57,275 bases of DNA, taken from positions 1 through 57,275 of IMG/VR virus record IMGVR_UViG_3300021375_000031; one strand, given 5' to 3'. The notes beneath the pieces are model-generated. The model was not told the DNA's origin and searched no databases. It saw only the letters and a list, made by a program, of their open reading frames with translations. Below, in pieces: positions 46,701 to 52,425 of the stretch. Source of the DNA: a virus. The translations under genes were made by a program, and so were the position numbers. The stretch's first letter is position 1; each line of letters opens with the position of its first letter.

Positions 46701-49700
46701 GAAAAGTTACTTCAAGATTCTACGCAATGCCTTTAGGCTCATCAACAGACGGTGCTAATCAAGGACATAAGAAATATAGCCACACATCAAACAGTGGCGG
46801 CGTAGTAACTCTAGATAAGATTAGAACATTTACTGAAACTGCAAGAACAACTCACTTAGAAAATATAAATGCAAATCCAACAGCAAGTACATATGATGCT
46901 GAGACAGGTGTAACAACAGTAGATCCTTCAAGTGATAATTCATTTACAATTAACAACACTATTAGAACTATGCACCTTACAATAAGTGCAGGAACAGATG
47001 TAAGTAGAGATTCAGAACAGTTAGACGTTATGTTTATTGAAAATGACAACTACCTTAACGTATTAAGAATACCAGTTACTGTACACAAAGCAACAGCAGA
47101 AAAAACAGCAAAACAAATTGCAGACGATTACAACAAAATAGGTTTAAAACAATATTTAACAATATTCAACAAAGGTACAGGTACAAAAATTGGTGAAAGT
47201 AAAGCAGTTGTATATACATTTAGCACTAGCCACATACCAGATGGTGCAAAAATTACAGATGTTAAACTAAACATTCAATGGAAATCAAAAGATCCTTCAG
47301 AATGGGGTATGGTTTGGTTACAAGCACCAGATGGAACAAGGTTACCAGTACTACAGCCACTAGGAGAAGGTGCTATAGATTCAACTGGAACAACTACAGG
47401 TATGTTTGGCTCAGATCACCAGGGTGGGATATTCAAAGGATACGAAATTACTGAAAGAAGTGCAGGCAAATACCATAACTTTACTATATCAGGCGGTGTT
47501 GCTGACAACAATGTATTTAAACCTACAGCAGAAACGTTCCCAGTAGACGGAAGAAACATAAGTCCAATACAAGGCAAGCATAAACGTTACTATAGAGCAA
47601 AAGATAGACACGGATTTATAGGAACTGTGGATTATGACAGACCAAATACTGTGGCAAATACTATTTGGCAGGCAGAAAACATTATTAGAGAGTATATCAG
47701 ACAGTATGATAAAAATGCTAAAGGTGAATGGAGAGTAGAAATTACCAGACCAGGCAGAAATTGGGACGATTGGAAATACGAACAACCAATTACTAAAAGA
47801 GATGCCGCAGGCAATGAAACTTTTGAGTATGGTCCAGAAGATGTAAACGAAATATTTGCACCAAGACTTAAAGTTAGTTATGCAGTATTTGGAGAAGGCG
47901 AAGCACCAACAAGTGTTGCTAATTCAGACGAAGCAATCACAGGATTAGAAATTACTAACCAAGGAATTTACACACAATCAGAAATACAAACATTCGGAGC
48001 AATGAGTGTTAGAAGTACAGGTGTTATGGTTCCCGGTAGTATGTTAAGTGGTGCTAGAGTAAGAATAGAAAAAGGTAATGAACTAGATAAGTCTGTGAGA
48101 AACAGAACTGCTAAATTTGTGGTTACTGGTGTAAACAGTTTGGGTAGCATTACAAAATTAAGAATTACAGACAGAGGTACATATATTAACTTCCCACCAG
48201 AAATGGAAAGAGGTGTATCTCTAAAATATGATGATGACTTTGCAAAAGGATTAGCAGGAACTAGACCAGAAGGTTTAGGATATGGCGGTAGAGTTGCAAT
48301 GACAAGTAGAAGTAAGATAAATTGTCAAAACAATCCTCCGATATTCCCAGCACCTGGAGACAATATCGGAACACTTGAACCTATTGCAGATGCAATAGCA
48401 GACGGAATTAATGGAGCCTCTAGAGGTAATGCAGGCATACAAGCATTTAGTTATGATGTTAACCCTAGTGTTAGTGTGTTAAACATTGTTACTCCTGATG
48501 ATGGTATGGAGTTTGTTGCATTAAACGGAGGATTTAATCCGTGGAATTTCCCAGAAGGCGAAATAGATCCAGACTTAGTAGGTGTTAGAGCATTAGATGA
48601 CTTCAACAATAGTATAGATGATGTAAACAACTTATCACAATTTGGTAATTTGATTGATCCTACAACAGGTTTATCAATAGAAAGATTAAGAGAGTTAGGA
48701 ATATTAGATGATGACGATGGATCTGATAACGGTAAAGACGGGTTTACATTAATAAATGTAACAGATGCCCCTACAATAACAGGATTAGAACAAGTTACAA
48801 CAACTAATATGTACTCATATGACTTGTATACATTAGATAATACATCAGTTGACGTTACAGGAACCACAGCAAATCTAGATCCAATGTACTTTAAGAGTGT
48901 ATTATTTAAAGATGATATCGTTATGGACAGAAATAATGCAAATGTTTGGGTAACTAACTTCCAAAACGCAGGTAGTGTTTACTATGAAAACGGCAATATT
49001 GCATTTAGAGAGAATGACTTAGTAGAAAGTAAGAGAATGGAAAAGGCTGTTATATACGATTTAGATGATAACACCACAATTAAAGAATTAGAATACATCG
49101 ATCCGTTTAAAGATGCAATATCAAGCCAAGCAAAAATTAACTTGACATATATTACAGAATCAGATCCAGTTGTTTATCAAAACAACGGTTCAAACTTCAC
49201 CAACAATAACACTGGTGAACTATGGTGGGACACTTCAACTTGTAGAAGTTTATGGTATGAGCAAGGCAATGTAACATACAGAAGTAGAAATTGGGGTAAA
49301 TGGCATCCAGGTAGTAGTTTTGATGTGTACGAATGGACAAGAAGTCCTTTCTCACCAAGTGATTATGTGAGAAACGGAGGAGACGGTACTCCTAGAAACA
49401 ACACAGACTTCTTATTAGTTAAAGAATTTAATTTAAGCAATAACGCATATCAAAACGTTTATTACTATTGGGTAAAAGATGTAAAAACTGTGCCTGCTTT
49501 AGATGATAGAACAATGAGTGCTAGAAGTGTAGCATTACAAATTGAAGATCCAATTAGTTTAGGACTTCCGTTCTATGCACCAGTTAGCAATACAACTATT
49601 ATGGTACAGAACACAAAACGTTTTATTAAAGACGATAAAGTTGCTTTCCAAATGAATTACTCTGTAAAAGATACAAAGTATGACAAAAAACATACAGAAT

Positions 49701-51730
49701 GGAAACTGTATAGAGAAGGAGATACATCAAGTCAAATTAGTGCTACAATAATTAACAAGATGATTGATAGTTTATGTGGTTACGACAGCAATAATAAAGT
49801 TGTACCAGATCCAGGATTAAACGAATTTGAAAAATACGGTTTAAGTATTAGACCAAAACAAACAATGTTTAAAGACTTGAAAGCGGCTAGACGTGTATTT
49901 GTAGAATTTATTAATAGAGAAGCATACAATACTGAACTAACTGATTCGAAATATAAGAATTGGAATGCAGATATCACAGATGATACTTACTTAGAGATTA
50001 TAGATTGGATTAAGCCTAAGTTCGATAAAACTAAAAAGCCAAGATATGTACTTAACCAGTTTAAGAAATTAAACTTTGCAGGTGAATTAAGTGACGGCGA
50101 TGTTGTAAGAGTTGATAATAAGAAAGATGCTTGGAAAGATTACGAATGGAGCCAAGCAAATCAACAGTTTACTCACGTAAGAACTTATAATGCAAGTTAT
50201 AAATTAAAAGATGTGGTGTTTACTAGTAACAATACTTTAGCACTTGCTACAAAACTTAGAGTAATAGTTAATGCAATATTTAATAAATTGTACATACAAG
50301 AGAATTCAGTTAAGACTAACGAGTTGTTCTTTGCATTATTACATTATGTAAACACTGAGCAAGACGAAACTAATTGGGCATTTAAAACAAGTTACTTCAA
50401 CATCAAACAAGGTGCTGATGAACTTAGTCAAACTTATATTTCAAAAGCAGATGCTTTCCCTAACGTAACTGAATTTGTAAATGAACAAAAACCATTTACA
50501 AGTAAGTTAAGAGATTTCCAAGATGTTAAGAGTATTAGCGGAGAGATTATAAGGAACAGCAGTACAGACTTTGATAAACCACCGTACCAGCCTAATCCAA
50601 ATAATGATTCTATTGTGTTAGACGTAGATAACGTAACACATTCAAACATTATGCTAACAGATCCAGACTACAAGTTTTGGATCAGTAACTTTAACAAAGC
50701 AGACAGCAAAGTTAGAACATTTAACCAAACTATTAATATAGATAGAACAAGTTTTGTAATTAGCGAAGCAAGAAAAACAGAATTACTTGGAGGATTTACT
50801 CCAACAAATGCCGCAGAAAGAATATTCTTATATGATGTAGACGTTGCTAAACTGAATACTGCTATAGCAAACTCAGGTAACATTTATAGTGCGGCAAGTA
50901 TTACAGCATTCAAGATTGAAAGAGATGCTTTAATTAAAACTAAAGTAGGCGCAGACTTTAACGGATTAGATTTAGATGCTGGCAAGTTTGTAGATAATAT
51001 TATTAATGCAGGCGGTGACGATGCCTTAGTAGCAGTACTAGGCTGGGATAGTGCACCATATGATATTGGAGACTTTGACCAAATAATAGAAATTGAAAAC
51101 TATGACGGAGTGTTTGGAAACAACGGCAACTTAACTATTGCTGGAGTCAAATACGAAGGCTTAGGCGGAACATCATTTACTAAGATTAACGGTCCTGATA
51201 GACCAGAAGAATTAATAATGGTTGATCCAAAAGAAAACTTAATTATTAATGTTGACACATTCTCTAACAGTAGTGTGTCTGCAACAAGTACTAAAACAGT
51301 TAGTTATAGAGCACATATAGATATGTTTGGTAAAACAAACTATTACAGATTGGGTAGTGCAAACAGCACAACAATTAGTGCAAACATAACTTCAAATGAT
51401 AAAGATATTTCAGTAAGCAGTACAACAATGTTTGGTCCTGTTTCCCCAGGAAATCCAGGATACGCATTTATTAATGATGAAATGATTAAGGTAACAAGAA
51501 TAGATGGTAACACATTGGTTGGCGTACAACGTGGATTAAATGGTACAACTATTGGCGTTCATACAACTAACGATAAGATATATAACGCAAATAGTAGTGT
51601 AACATTAAATCAAGAAAATGTCAATGCAAACGTGTTGCTTTGGAACACAAATATAACTGATACTACAAATAGTAACCCAGGTGCAGTCTTTTTACAAGGC
51701 GACGATAACCCAGGAGGGTATATTTCCTAG
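31793..51730 (+). CDS. Giant 6645-aa baseplate protein at the gp7 position
   Basis: One open frame of 19.9 kb, over a third of the window. It starts on TAATG overlapping gp6, where T4 has gene 7 (1032 aa). The N-terminus (YDLLPIQFQSETNKTFFEN, then FVNYQNYFWIPENLDI) is of the wedge-protein type known at this position in marine T4-like phages. Two carbohydrate-binding-like segments, KAGQTVSYKKQFFTA near 590 and YNQNDIISYNGNFYKA near 1405, have the CBM5/12 look. A Gly/Asn hinge lies near 4110-4150, followed by a Trp-rich unknown domain (about 4230-4410). The final 100 residues contain NDEMIKVTRIDGNTLVGVQR and a GT...H pattern seen in phage adhesion modules. It may fuse the functions of several T4 wedge and pin proteins (inference). 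Confidence 0.85.
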   Translation: MSNKPYDLLPIQFQSETNKTFFENTVDQLFKKANTEIVDGLIGRKIPGTDSPERADFIEHNDTGRNFYTLEPTYTSTEPVSGTPGNFVFYEDLLFSLKSYNAFVNNHNRLFKSKQFTYSPPIDIDKFVNYQNYFWIPENLDIVKIYGSADSTINIDNIPGSKTFVAPNGTELLNGSFVQFTGTHVSGSTYLKDTTYQVEGVGHHIRLLVPNTKDKISAYATFDSIAFDADWDGIGNFSGAGLTYDADNINPTLYSFDNQPYDAVSNQREADYLLQQRGAKNHNPWSRLNYWYHIQTIQQSRIVSTQVPNPWDVSSYDTTSFDYEFVEGQAIGSIPANAIRATRPIIEFNRDLELYNYGIDFNNYVDVVINEPKNQIDDKLPMGNPINGTTSAVGKKAIFTANEQGATIYDIVDTGTGNVSFTANSSITISTGDTFLIQEGADIGAEYYYNGSKWTKAQFKNKVNLAPKFKLYDDAGVSLDDSTTYPSSTFKGNELFSYKTNSLNANDSILNFAIDRRSGQYSSDMLFENDISKDIYNYVPTGSTIKSVIPGYYYAKDLTYDFNGNRNDRYLHSWMPNDVPSFYLTFDVSRNYKAGQTVSYKKQFFTAKADITAGNFDITEWDIEAEKFSVQVVRDEYFITEANKTTKRFDISATPINEQVDVFVNQRKLAKGTDFTVVTSQNGILFTSTPALGSLVTIKTTTNSDVDLTKQGRFEIPSALSHNVENKSITEFTTSDVLSHYLGLIEDQPTFKGNALGINNYTNSERIHTGNNAKIRQTFSDLPTAMLLSRGSVLNLIEALRYSEVEYNKFKNRLKGKIKNYVTNNTIQGKTDAQIFEDVYSELIATRTNDTAFNRTYMLPWGTEYEEKEFTANTTTTFTTTVSANLEQMNNFVSVYKNNELQTIGTDYTVTSSVPVIVSMTSVAANDKIKIRAYQDSSPSNIPFTPSALGLYAVKEPGFITDTSYTANLDVICGHDGSYTTKENNKVDDIILHYEKLVYNSIPQSVRDRDTISKYLTIDNVKPSYFANTDFKKKEIDSVLFNGFSRWVSQNNVDFVTNSTVDSADPFTWNYGELGHWRNIFEYYYDTQTPNTTPWEMFGFDSMPTWWVTYYGSATVTSNSTSFWTNVSTGFIPEGERQGYHPRYKRESILSMLPVDTNGNLVAPNVSIASGVTSTSDVIYESWSFGDSGPAETAWKRSSAYPYAVVTALFLTRPGEFVKYYLDPDQILEPTVLPQQLVDKTTKKRISHSKITVHGGLEADNTTRILKIGFSPILDSWVSSQGLDTHVQVQQTIQNTDVKLGHKHSGFVNLNDIKLYSDKLSIDGFSTGEKVPSEDVYTGLHTSGVIARNYYTGVKITRTANGYQVNGYDKSNNVFNILESDVNGGSVGIDVGGTPIIPAIFSISGTYNQNDIISYNGNFYKANNNLEPADFDFANWTQVSDLPKENVRTGKYYNNTTGKVKQITYGHTFPDIDSTFDFLISLGRHQEKLGFDFGDYNESIGDVGNWIYTAKQFLFWVDSNPAVGTITAFSPMAEKLMFESAIGTVNQINKFTKGIPSFIDADGSVLNPKQCGITRSGRQITITPPQGKSIYGVLLLTSVTEHATVINNKSVFNDTINNDIYSIRQERLRLKTQISREWDGSLNAPGYIITPSQVLPNFENLVEATRNYHQMFSTPTLPIKRILSRSLFGYNDSEYLNNLGIEEDEQVELMKGAIRAKGTVAGLDRILRSDSINTNKDFTVYEEWAIKQGAFGDISSNKSFDLIINKKDFVRDQQLLELKFPESVTGIVSAINIVEKKTQYFAPPIIEVDKPPVPPSGLSGEGNGRALASATLALDGTLGNISVDYKGFNYDNAPNVTVITGNLYVSKIDEVLTNGLAMSSSLVPQPFSNVGLSNLVVTDHTNGGTITTNVAATTSLSNLVTAFNIQASAISNANVIAATEFTNSVGPMFLKLTGSDFTVADDDSGTTLSYLNIAAGRYQPKQKFKIEVANNTTIDNIVTSIDNTIVNQSYYSYMDSSRHTVPSNVTLYTNYVSNDSFTIKRTFNNLAQNLTTSGGNYDYISAYIDGTKITNDADYTRLTVSNASGLAELVFSNISTLVNYTTSSQVIIVEEASITFDTSLTTDVPGSNVEVKVESDDRLVAVPGTTRTYAISKDDPNDNVVTIDIDDKNRFVKRPTTEDLNVKLYPASKFNKDSTLIKNSGFVHKDNVSIQVFDINHFDQEVSANTKIVLRGNDVVHMAKGEHENFDVYQLRSLKNETGFNNFYINQVTEGTSKLFSPVSLQDFNDSNVINDPENKTFYDNTLYIKNSQLPNAVVKYTNEQLVLDNKSIYRGTYNPPPTTQGLVTRIKPNKTANVVGVYPDITSEFKLVSLRLNNINGDATIASNVAIAANVDGQNNVAIGINKIDGVQDTSLIRFYGDDLAATGISNGATKVYSVQSVVYDKDSFTILEPNASVLVGQVTSLGNINIRSTETVTATSSLVAGTYPVSLTQISSDGAGTGLSASVVVGGASSVTSITVTTAGQNYLFDEEIKIPETALGGSDANIFVFANITGTKDNSTVIRDQANVYAVISNPIQGGSNAQPTGFSFSNKRVKFLVDEIDDFANSADVNVSQGKNDTSMSMVDAYGDYTIADVNAVAKTFSVTSNNIRFKDVSVSRAITNSKLVSITANGDGTGNAEMTLNTVMPTNTFIKLDSGKSNATYPVWKNTNNNKKLHFYDNNFVTTVSGNTAFYKGEVTTQYAIVNSYDAGNNKFILANVSTTALGTSYANAEFVHADIVNGKGECGDIVGLTGKRKSLTIESASTMSLPDSSAVDITPSFSVNAVNDTTVSANSNVTVLYFPQNDAQNTVDQLIDDFATTQQKTAEIEAVPYSQAYMTTANTENPSVELLLDGQAGKLTSIDDIVLGFNIKYLDEETDKAFKEELKEATGEQTRRIIENYYINKAKDIDQPSLENLTISLQKVGGNDVGYHLIKDGSPIKVNSESNKQVIAGLQKSATDGLVFDEMGVGGYKLSPTAPTEKEIKLSFSDDYKEPKTSNSDLLEYVDTVPRINPTVSTSIVDRFKLKDIATTTQSGAVNRLGVANDIKLTELVRRVKNGNRGFDGQFVVKFEFKNGDSFTYDPLSNEFSGYRNAIVRINHVKVNYSVTSNDPGLVNDVRVSLYDPSGNISIPNTRVKEAFASGIIIEDSIPADDVTGNLKAVIWSKDSETGDFIFASSFSERAFRPSEADKGVTVGKLVSSDSTAVDIYNNFHTAVVLNNNRAHNIESMALRIKNPTSYDPFKIFGADLTPSSLKYLAVRNSKYTIENAVMPKLKLKTQSITDDVFMFGDAKGINNGDKVNFDDLLFSGASPFDTSGGFTISDLESDKFTISGITTTAFADYYATSLTSLNMLVKNSNSKAFLINHNNHNLQNGDIVVMNDTSGTSAFSNVKFKINNVTSKDTYFVGLNGTTPPTSNIAGLKAFTTTPQMMFGTVKANLESLVVYSNNHKMLSGMTFTAYADSPDPASLNGQTLTVNEAYSQDAFSVKVANISAVTNNSANLTYVSDGTKLVCSYLGRNLPVHDQEFMVYDPLNELGLDGEMLTANVYYSDTEDTTAVEGDVSFDLATPIARTINANTLILKHYEDSVLHVPSHGMFQHTVSIPVLSTGTPDANNNVSITVNDLTYFEVGSTVLFDDANVDHPLSSNSYDIIDINESNNTFIIVDATGTATATANIFRVETDAYITNSERVIQIGDTSLYDGFANPKIVTKDTMSIKGRFKGTATGYITNDAMTVFVNGDVNELNGDALVISDCPQNYYNRVYPVLSSYTEDQSANIFVVRGFAQNNLTLELANTQTRYTNTNKNRITVNGTSINLANTDSMTNFVKSFNQSVIDREGAIVDSEDGLQVAFLYGRRNQEFDNSNSKYVNAPVDTSGLKVQVDVNANPNMNPGGDDVLSANRYLPLDSQIINAKGPASKIGMPMLDLDRLEGAFKSQRKAYKNKKRIPTERISSNALDNNAKNSMVLKEHDKWVNGYVQNSDVTENPDARQPLSFKIKTYNKVAKQDYFIDDTETSNEYASSPIKFGGDAGNNKAMQRFGQSNGWYDWENHTYMQYNGHGEPGFFGVGDNEYRGGGGGGNGGGGGRNGTGNNGNGNTGGNNGANNGAGTVAGNEVDVTVNQQYVVELAGNLCTQSGEILEFSDGTQVTLGEGCDPEQLAALLASQNPNYTYITTNTTPQEPCVETPAQAMGHAKVDARFKDALKRYGGDNQRGASRPTYRADVKDFGVITSKAASRHSWNEWDVRNFVETVKNIANAEGIDINRFPTSYGKDKYFSTGKGGVWIEWEGTHRSEIQILGSSGLWKRKGTMGYKGISKSRGYMFFRNPRGMLNDQDFAGAVMGWKIHQKSYNVGYNKYTLYIGGAGQPVVSIPLFKSNYFQSGGGDGSSYMRRFVRERFDAGTGTYIVSVSGSQAPGFRQNSIIHEYPRATKTNNCPPPQEPGAGGNNGLQQVGARNINSSIKIKSDLPFSLAKGCAFGSISECAEFYPVQERNLTTNFDPQQAKTEFQKLQTQGFYDKTLEISADSEDPRPEAGYGGFTFPTKLGLPSVFPDFVAGGRLISPREITNTKHKFINGRFVGSTNKRDSRFVMLEPPEIPTGNLSDGSGFGYRVGDQVVATGGRPKSVQDDDYMFQSVDLNESIPLRSIALSQDLVDLPIDQLKRRLTFEVVDENSNPIPGVAIKPTFNSVHNAEDFEEAQHDKTMISPNGVAVMNYRDYIYAGGDTSADWDSPAYAGVREQYRNLGLSDIASANFRLDVGEGNATTMTIDNISGQSKNYEVFIGNADLQSSYCMIGKVGYGHLFDDGSEASQSARMKSFDSAYLETYDGNTIAVWDTQGQPALETLLQNTPKGAEGIWKMVGDYSNNPDLDKKEHLLTVAMINWNSRYVQFLGFKDHRAYFKMLTIGTVIPTSEARNGWYEYDVKNLYDPKNKSFRKVTSRFYAMPLGSSTDGANQGHKKYSHTSNSGGVVTLDKIRTFTETARTTHLENINANPTASTYDAETGVTTVDPSSDNSFTINNTIRTMHLTISAGTDVSRDSEQLDVMFIENDNYLNVLRIPVTVHKATAEKTAKQIADDYNKIGLKQYLTIFNKGTGTKIGESKAVVYTFSTSHIPDGAKITDVKLNIQWKSKDPSEWGMVWLQAPDGTRLPVLQPLGEGAIDSTGTTTGMFGSDHQGGIFKGYEITERSAGKYHNFTISGGVADNNVFKPTAETFPVDGRNISPIQGKHKRYYRAKDRHGFIGTVDYDRPNTVANTIWQAENIIREYIRQYDKNAKGEWRVEITRPGRNWDDWKYEQPITKRDAAGNETFEYGPEDVNEIFAPRLKVSYAVFGEGEAPTSVANSDEAITGLEITNQGIYTQSEIQTFGAMSVRSTGVMVPGSMLSGARVRIEKGNELDKSVRNRTAKFVVTGVNSLGSITKLRITDRGTYINFPPEMERGVSLKYDDDFAKGLAGTRPEGLGYGGRVAMTSRSKINCQNNPPIFPAPGDNIGTLEPIADAIADGINGASRGNAGIQAFSYDVNPSVSVLNIVTPDDGMEFVALNGGFNPWNFPEGEIDPDLVGVRALDDFNNSIDDVNNLSQFGNLIDPTTGLSIERLRELGILDDDDGSDNGKDGFTLINVTDAPTITGLEQVTTTNMYSYDLYTLDNTSVDVTGTTANLDPMYFKSVLFKDDIVMDRNNANVWVTNFQNAGSVYYENGNIAFRENDLVESKRMEKAVIYDLDDNTTIKELEYIDPFKDAISSQAKINLTYITESDPVVYQNNGSNFTNNNTGELWWDTSTCRSLWYEQGNVTYRSRNWGKWHPGSSFDVYEWTRSPFSPSDYVRNGGDGTPRNNTDFLLVKEFNLSNNAYQNVYYYWVKDVKTVPALDDRTMSARSVALQIEDPISLGLPFYAPVSNTTIMVQNTKRFIKDDKVAFQMNYSVKDTKYDKKHTEWKLYREGDTSSQISATIINKMIDSLCGYDSNNKVVPDPGLNEFEKYGLSIRPKQTMFKDLKAARRVFVEFINREAYNTELTDSKYKNWNADITDDTYLEIIDWIKPKFDKTKKPRYVLNQFKKLNFAGELSDGDVVRVDNKKDAWKDYEWSQANQQFTHVRTYNASYKLKDVVFTSNNTLALATKLRVIVNAIFNKLYIQENSVKTNELFFALLHYVNTEQDETNWAFKTSYFNIKQGADELSQTYISKADAFPNVTEFVNEQKPFTSKLRDFQDVKSISGEIIRNSSTDFDKPPYQPNPNNDSIVLDVDNVTHSNIMLTDPDYKFWISNFNKADSKVRTFNQTINIDRTSFVISEARKTELLGGFTPTNAAERIFLYDVDVAKLNTAIANSGNIYSAASITAFKIERDALIKTKVGADFNGLDLDAGKFVDNIINAGGDDALVAVLGWDSAPYDIGDFDQIIEIENYDGVFGNNGNLTIAGVKYEGLGGTSFTKINGPDRPEELIMVDPKENLIINVDTFSNSSVSATSTKTVSYRAHIDMFGKTNYYRLGSANSTTISANITSNDKDISVSSTTMFGPVSPGNPGYAFINDEMIKVTRIDGNTLVGVQRGLNGTTIGVHTTNDKIYNANSSVTLNQENVNANVLLWNTNITDTTNSNPGAVFLQGDDNPGGYIS
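44118..44235 (+). repeat. Gly/Asn-rich hinge-coding low-complexity stretch
   Basis: GGCGGTGGCGGC-type tracts then AACGGT/AACAAC-type tracts code for a run of Gly followed by Gly/Asn mixtures at about residues 4110-4147 of the giant protein. It is much richer in GC than the rest of the gene and separates two distinct halves. Confidence 0.8.
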
Positions 51731-51755
51731 TATTATAGTTAGTTTTAATAGAAAA

Positions 51756-51763
51756 GATAAATA
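51756..51763 (+). promoter_or_regulatory. Late promoter (GATAAATA) directly before the 209-aa gene
   Basis: AAAGATAAATATAGATATG: the element ends 5 nt before the ATG, the same spacing as at gp25. The predicted start is the A of the ATG at 51769. Confidence 0.7.
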
Positions 51764-51768
51764 TAGAT

Positions 51769-52398
51769 ATGTACGATAAAGATGATAACACTAATAAAGA
51801 GACCGACGTAATGAAGGACGAAACTAATATGAATGTGTCAGGACATATTCTTATCAGAGATAAAGAGACAGGTGAGGAATTAGTGAATAAAAGAAATGCT
51901 ATTCACTATGGAAATTTAGGTGCTCTTATTGCCGCAGGTTTACAGAATCAAAGTAATAAAATTATTCATTTTATGGCTTTTGGTAATGGTGGTAGTAGTG
52001 TAGATAGTAGTGGAACAGTTTTGTATAAAGCACCAAATACAAGTGAATCAACAGAACCCACAGCATCATTGTTCAATGAAACATTTAGTAAAGTTGTTAG
52101 TAGCACAAGTTCTAACAATGACACAGCAAACAATAAAATTGAACTTACATCAGGTACAAATTATACAGATTTAAAAATAACCTGTACATTAGGATTGAGT
52201 GAGCCTAGTGGACAAGAAAATTTTGATACGGCAACGAATCAAAACAGTAATTTTATCTTTGACGAATTAGGATTAAAAGGCTTTGCAACGTCTTCCAACA
52301 ATGCAGAACTTTTAACTCACGTAATTTTTCACCCAGTACAAAAAAGTTTGAACAGGGTTATAGAGATAGTATACACAGTTAGGATTCAACTGTCGTAA
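51769..52398 (+). CDS. Unknown late, probably structural protein
   Basis: 209 aa; about 15 hydrophilic residues, then NVSGHILIRDKETGEELVNK, which looks like the start of a small beta domain, and KIIHFMAFGNGG. The last third is beta-rich (LLTHVIFHPVQKS, VIEIVYTVRIQLS). This type occurs beside baseplate or fibre genes in marine T4-like phages, without assigned function as far as I know. The first ATG lacks a Shine-Dalgarno; internal ATGs at codons 15 and 21 have AG-rich stretches upstream and are alternative starts. It lies between the giant baseplate gene and a fibre gene. Confidence 0.75.
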   Translation: MYDKDDNTNKETDVMKDETNMNVSGHILIRDKETGEELVNKRNAIHYGNLGALIAAGLQNQSNKIIHFMAFGNGGSSVDSSGTVLYKAPNTSESTEPTASLFNETFSKVVSSTSSNNDTANNKIELTSGTNYTDLKITCTLGLSEPSGQENFDTATNQNSNFIFDELGLKGFATSSNNAELLTHVIFHPVQKSLNRVIEIVYTVRIQLS

Positions 52399-52404
52399 TA
52401 AATA
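52397..52404 (+). promoter_or_regulatory. Late promoter variant (AATAAATA) for the 716-aa fibre gene
   Basis: CGTAATAAATAGTTTAG overlaps the previous gene's stop. The predicted start at about 52410 leaves a 16-nt leader with GAGGAA, matching the spacing at the other late genes. Confidence 0.55.
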
Positions 52405-52425
52405 GTTTAGAGGAATAAAAAGAAA

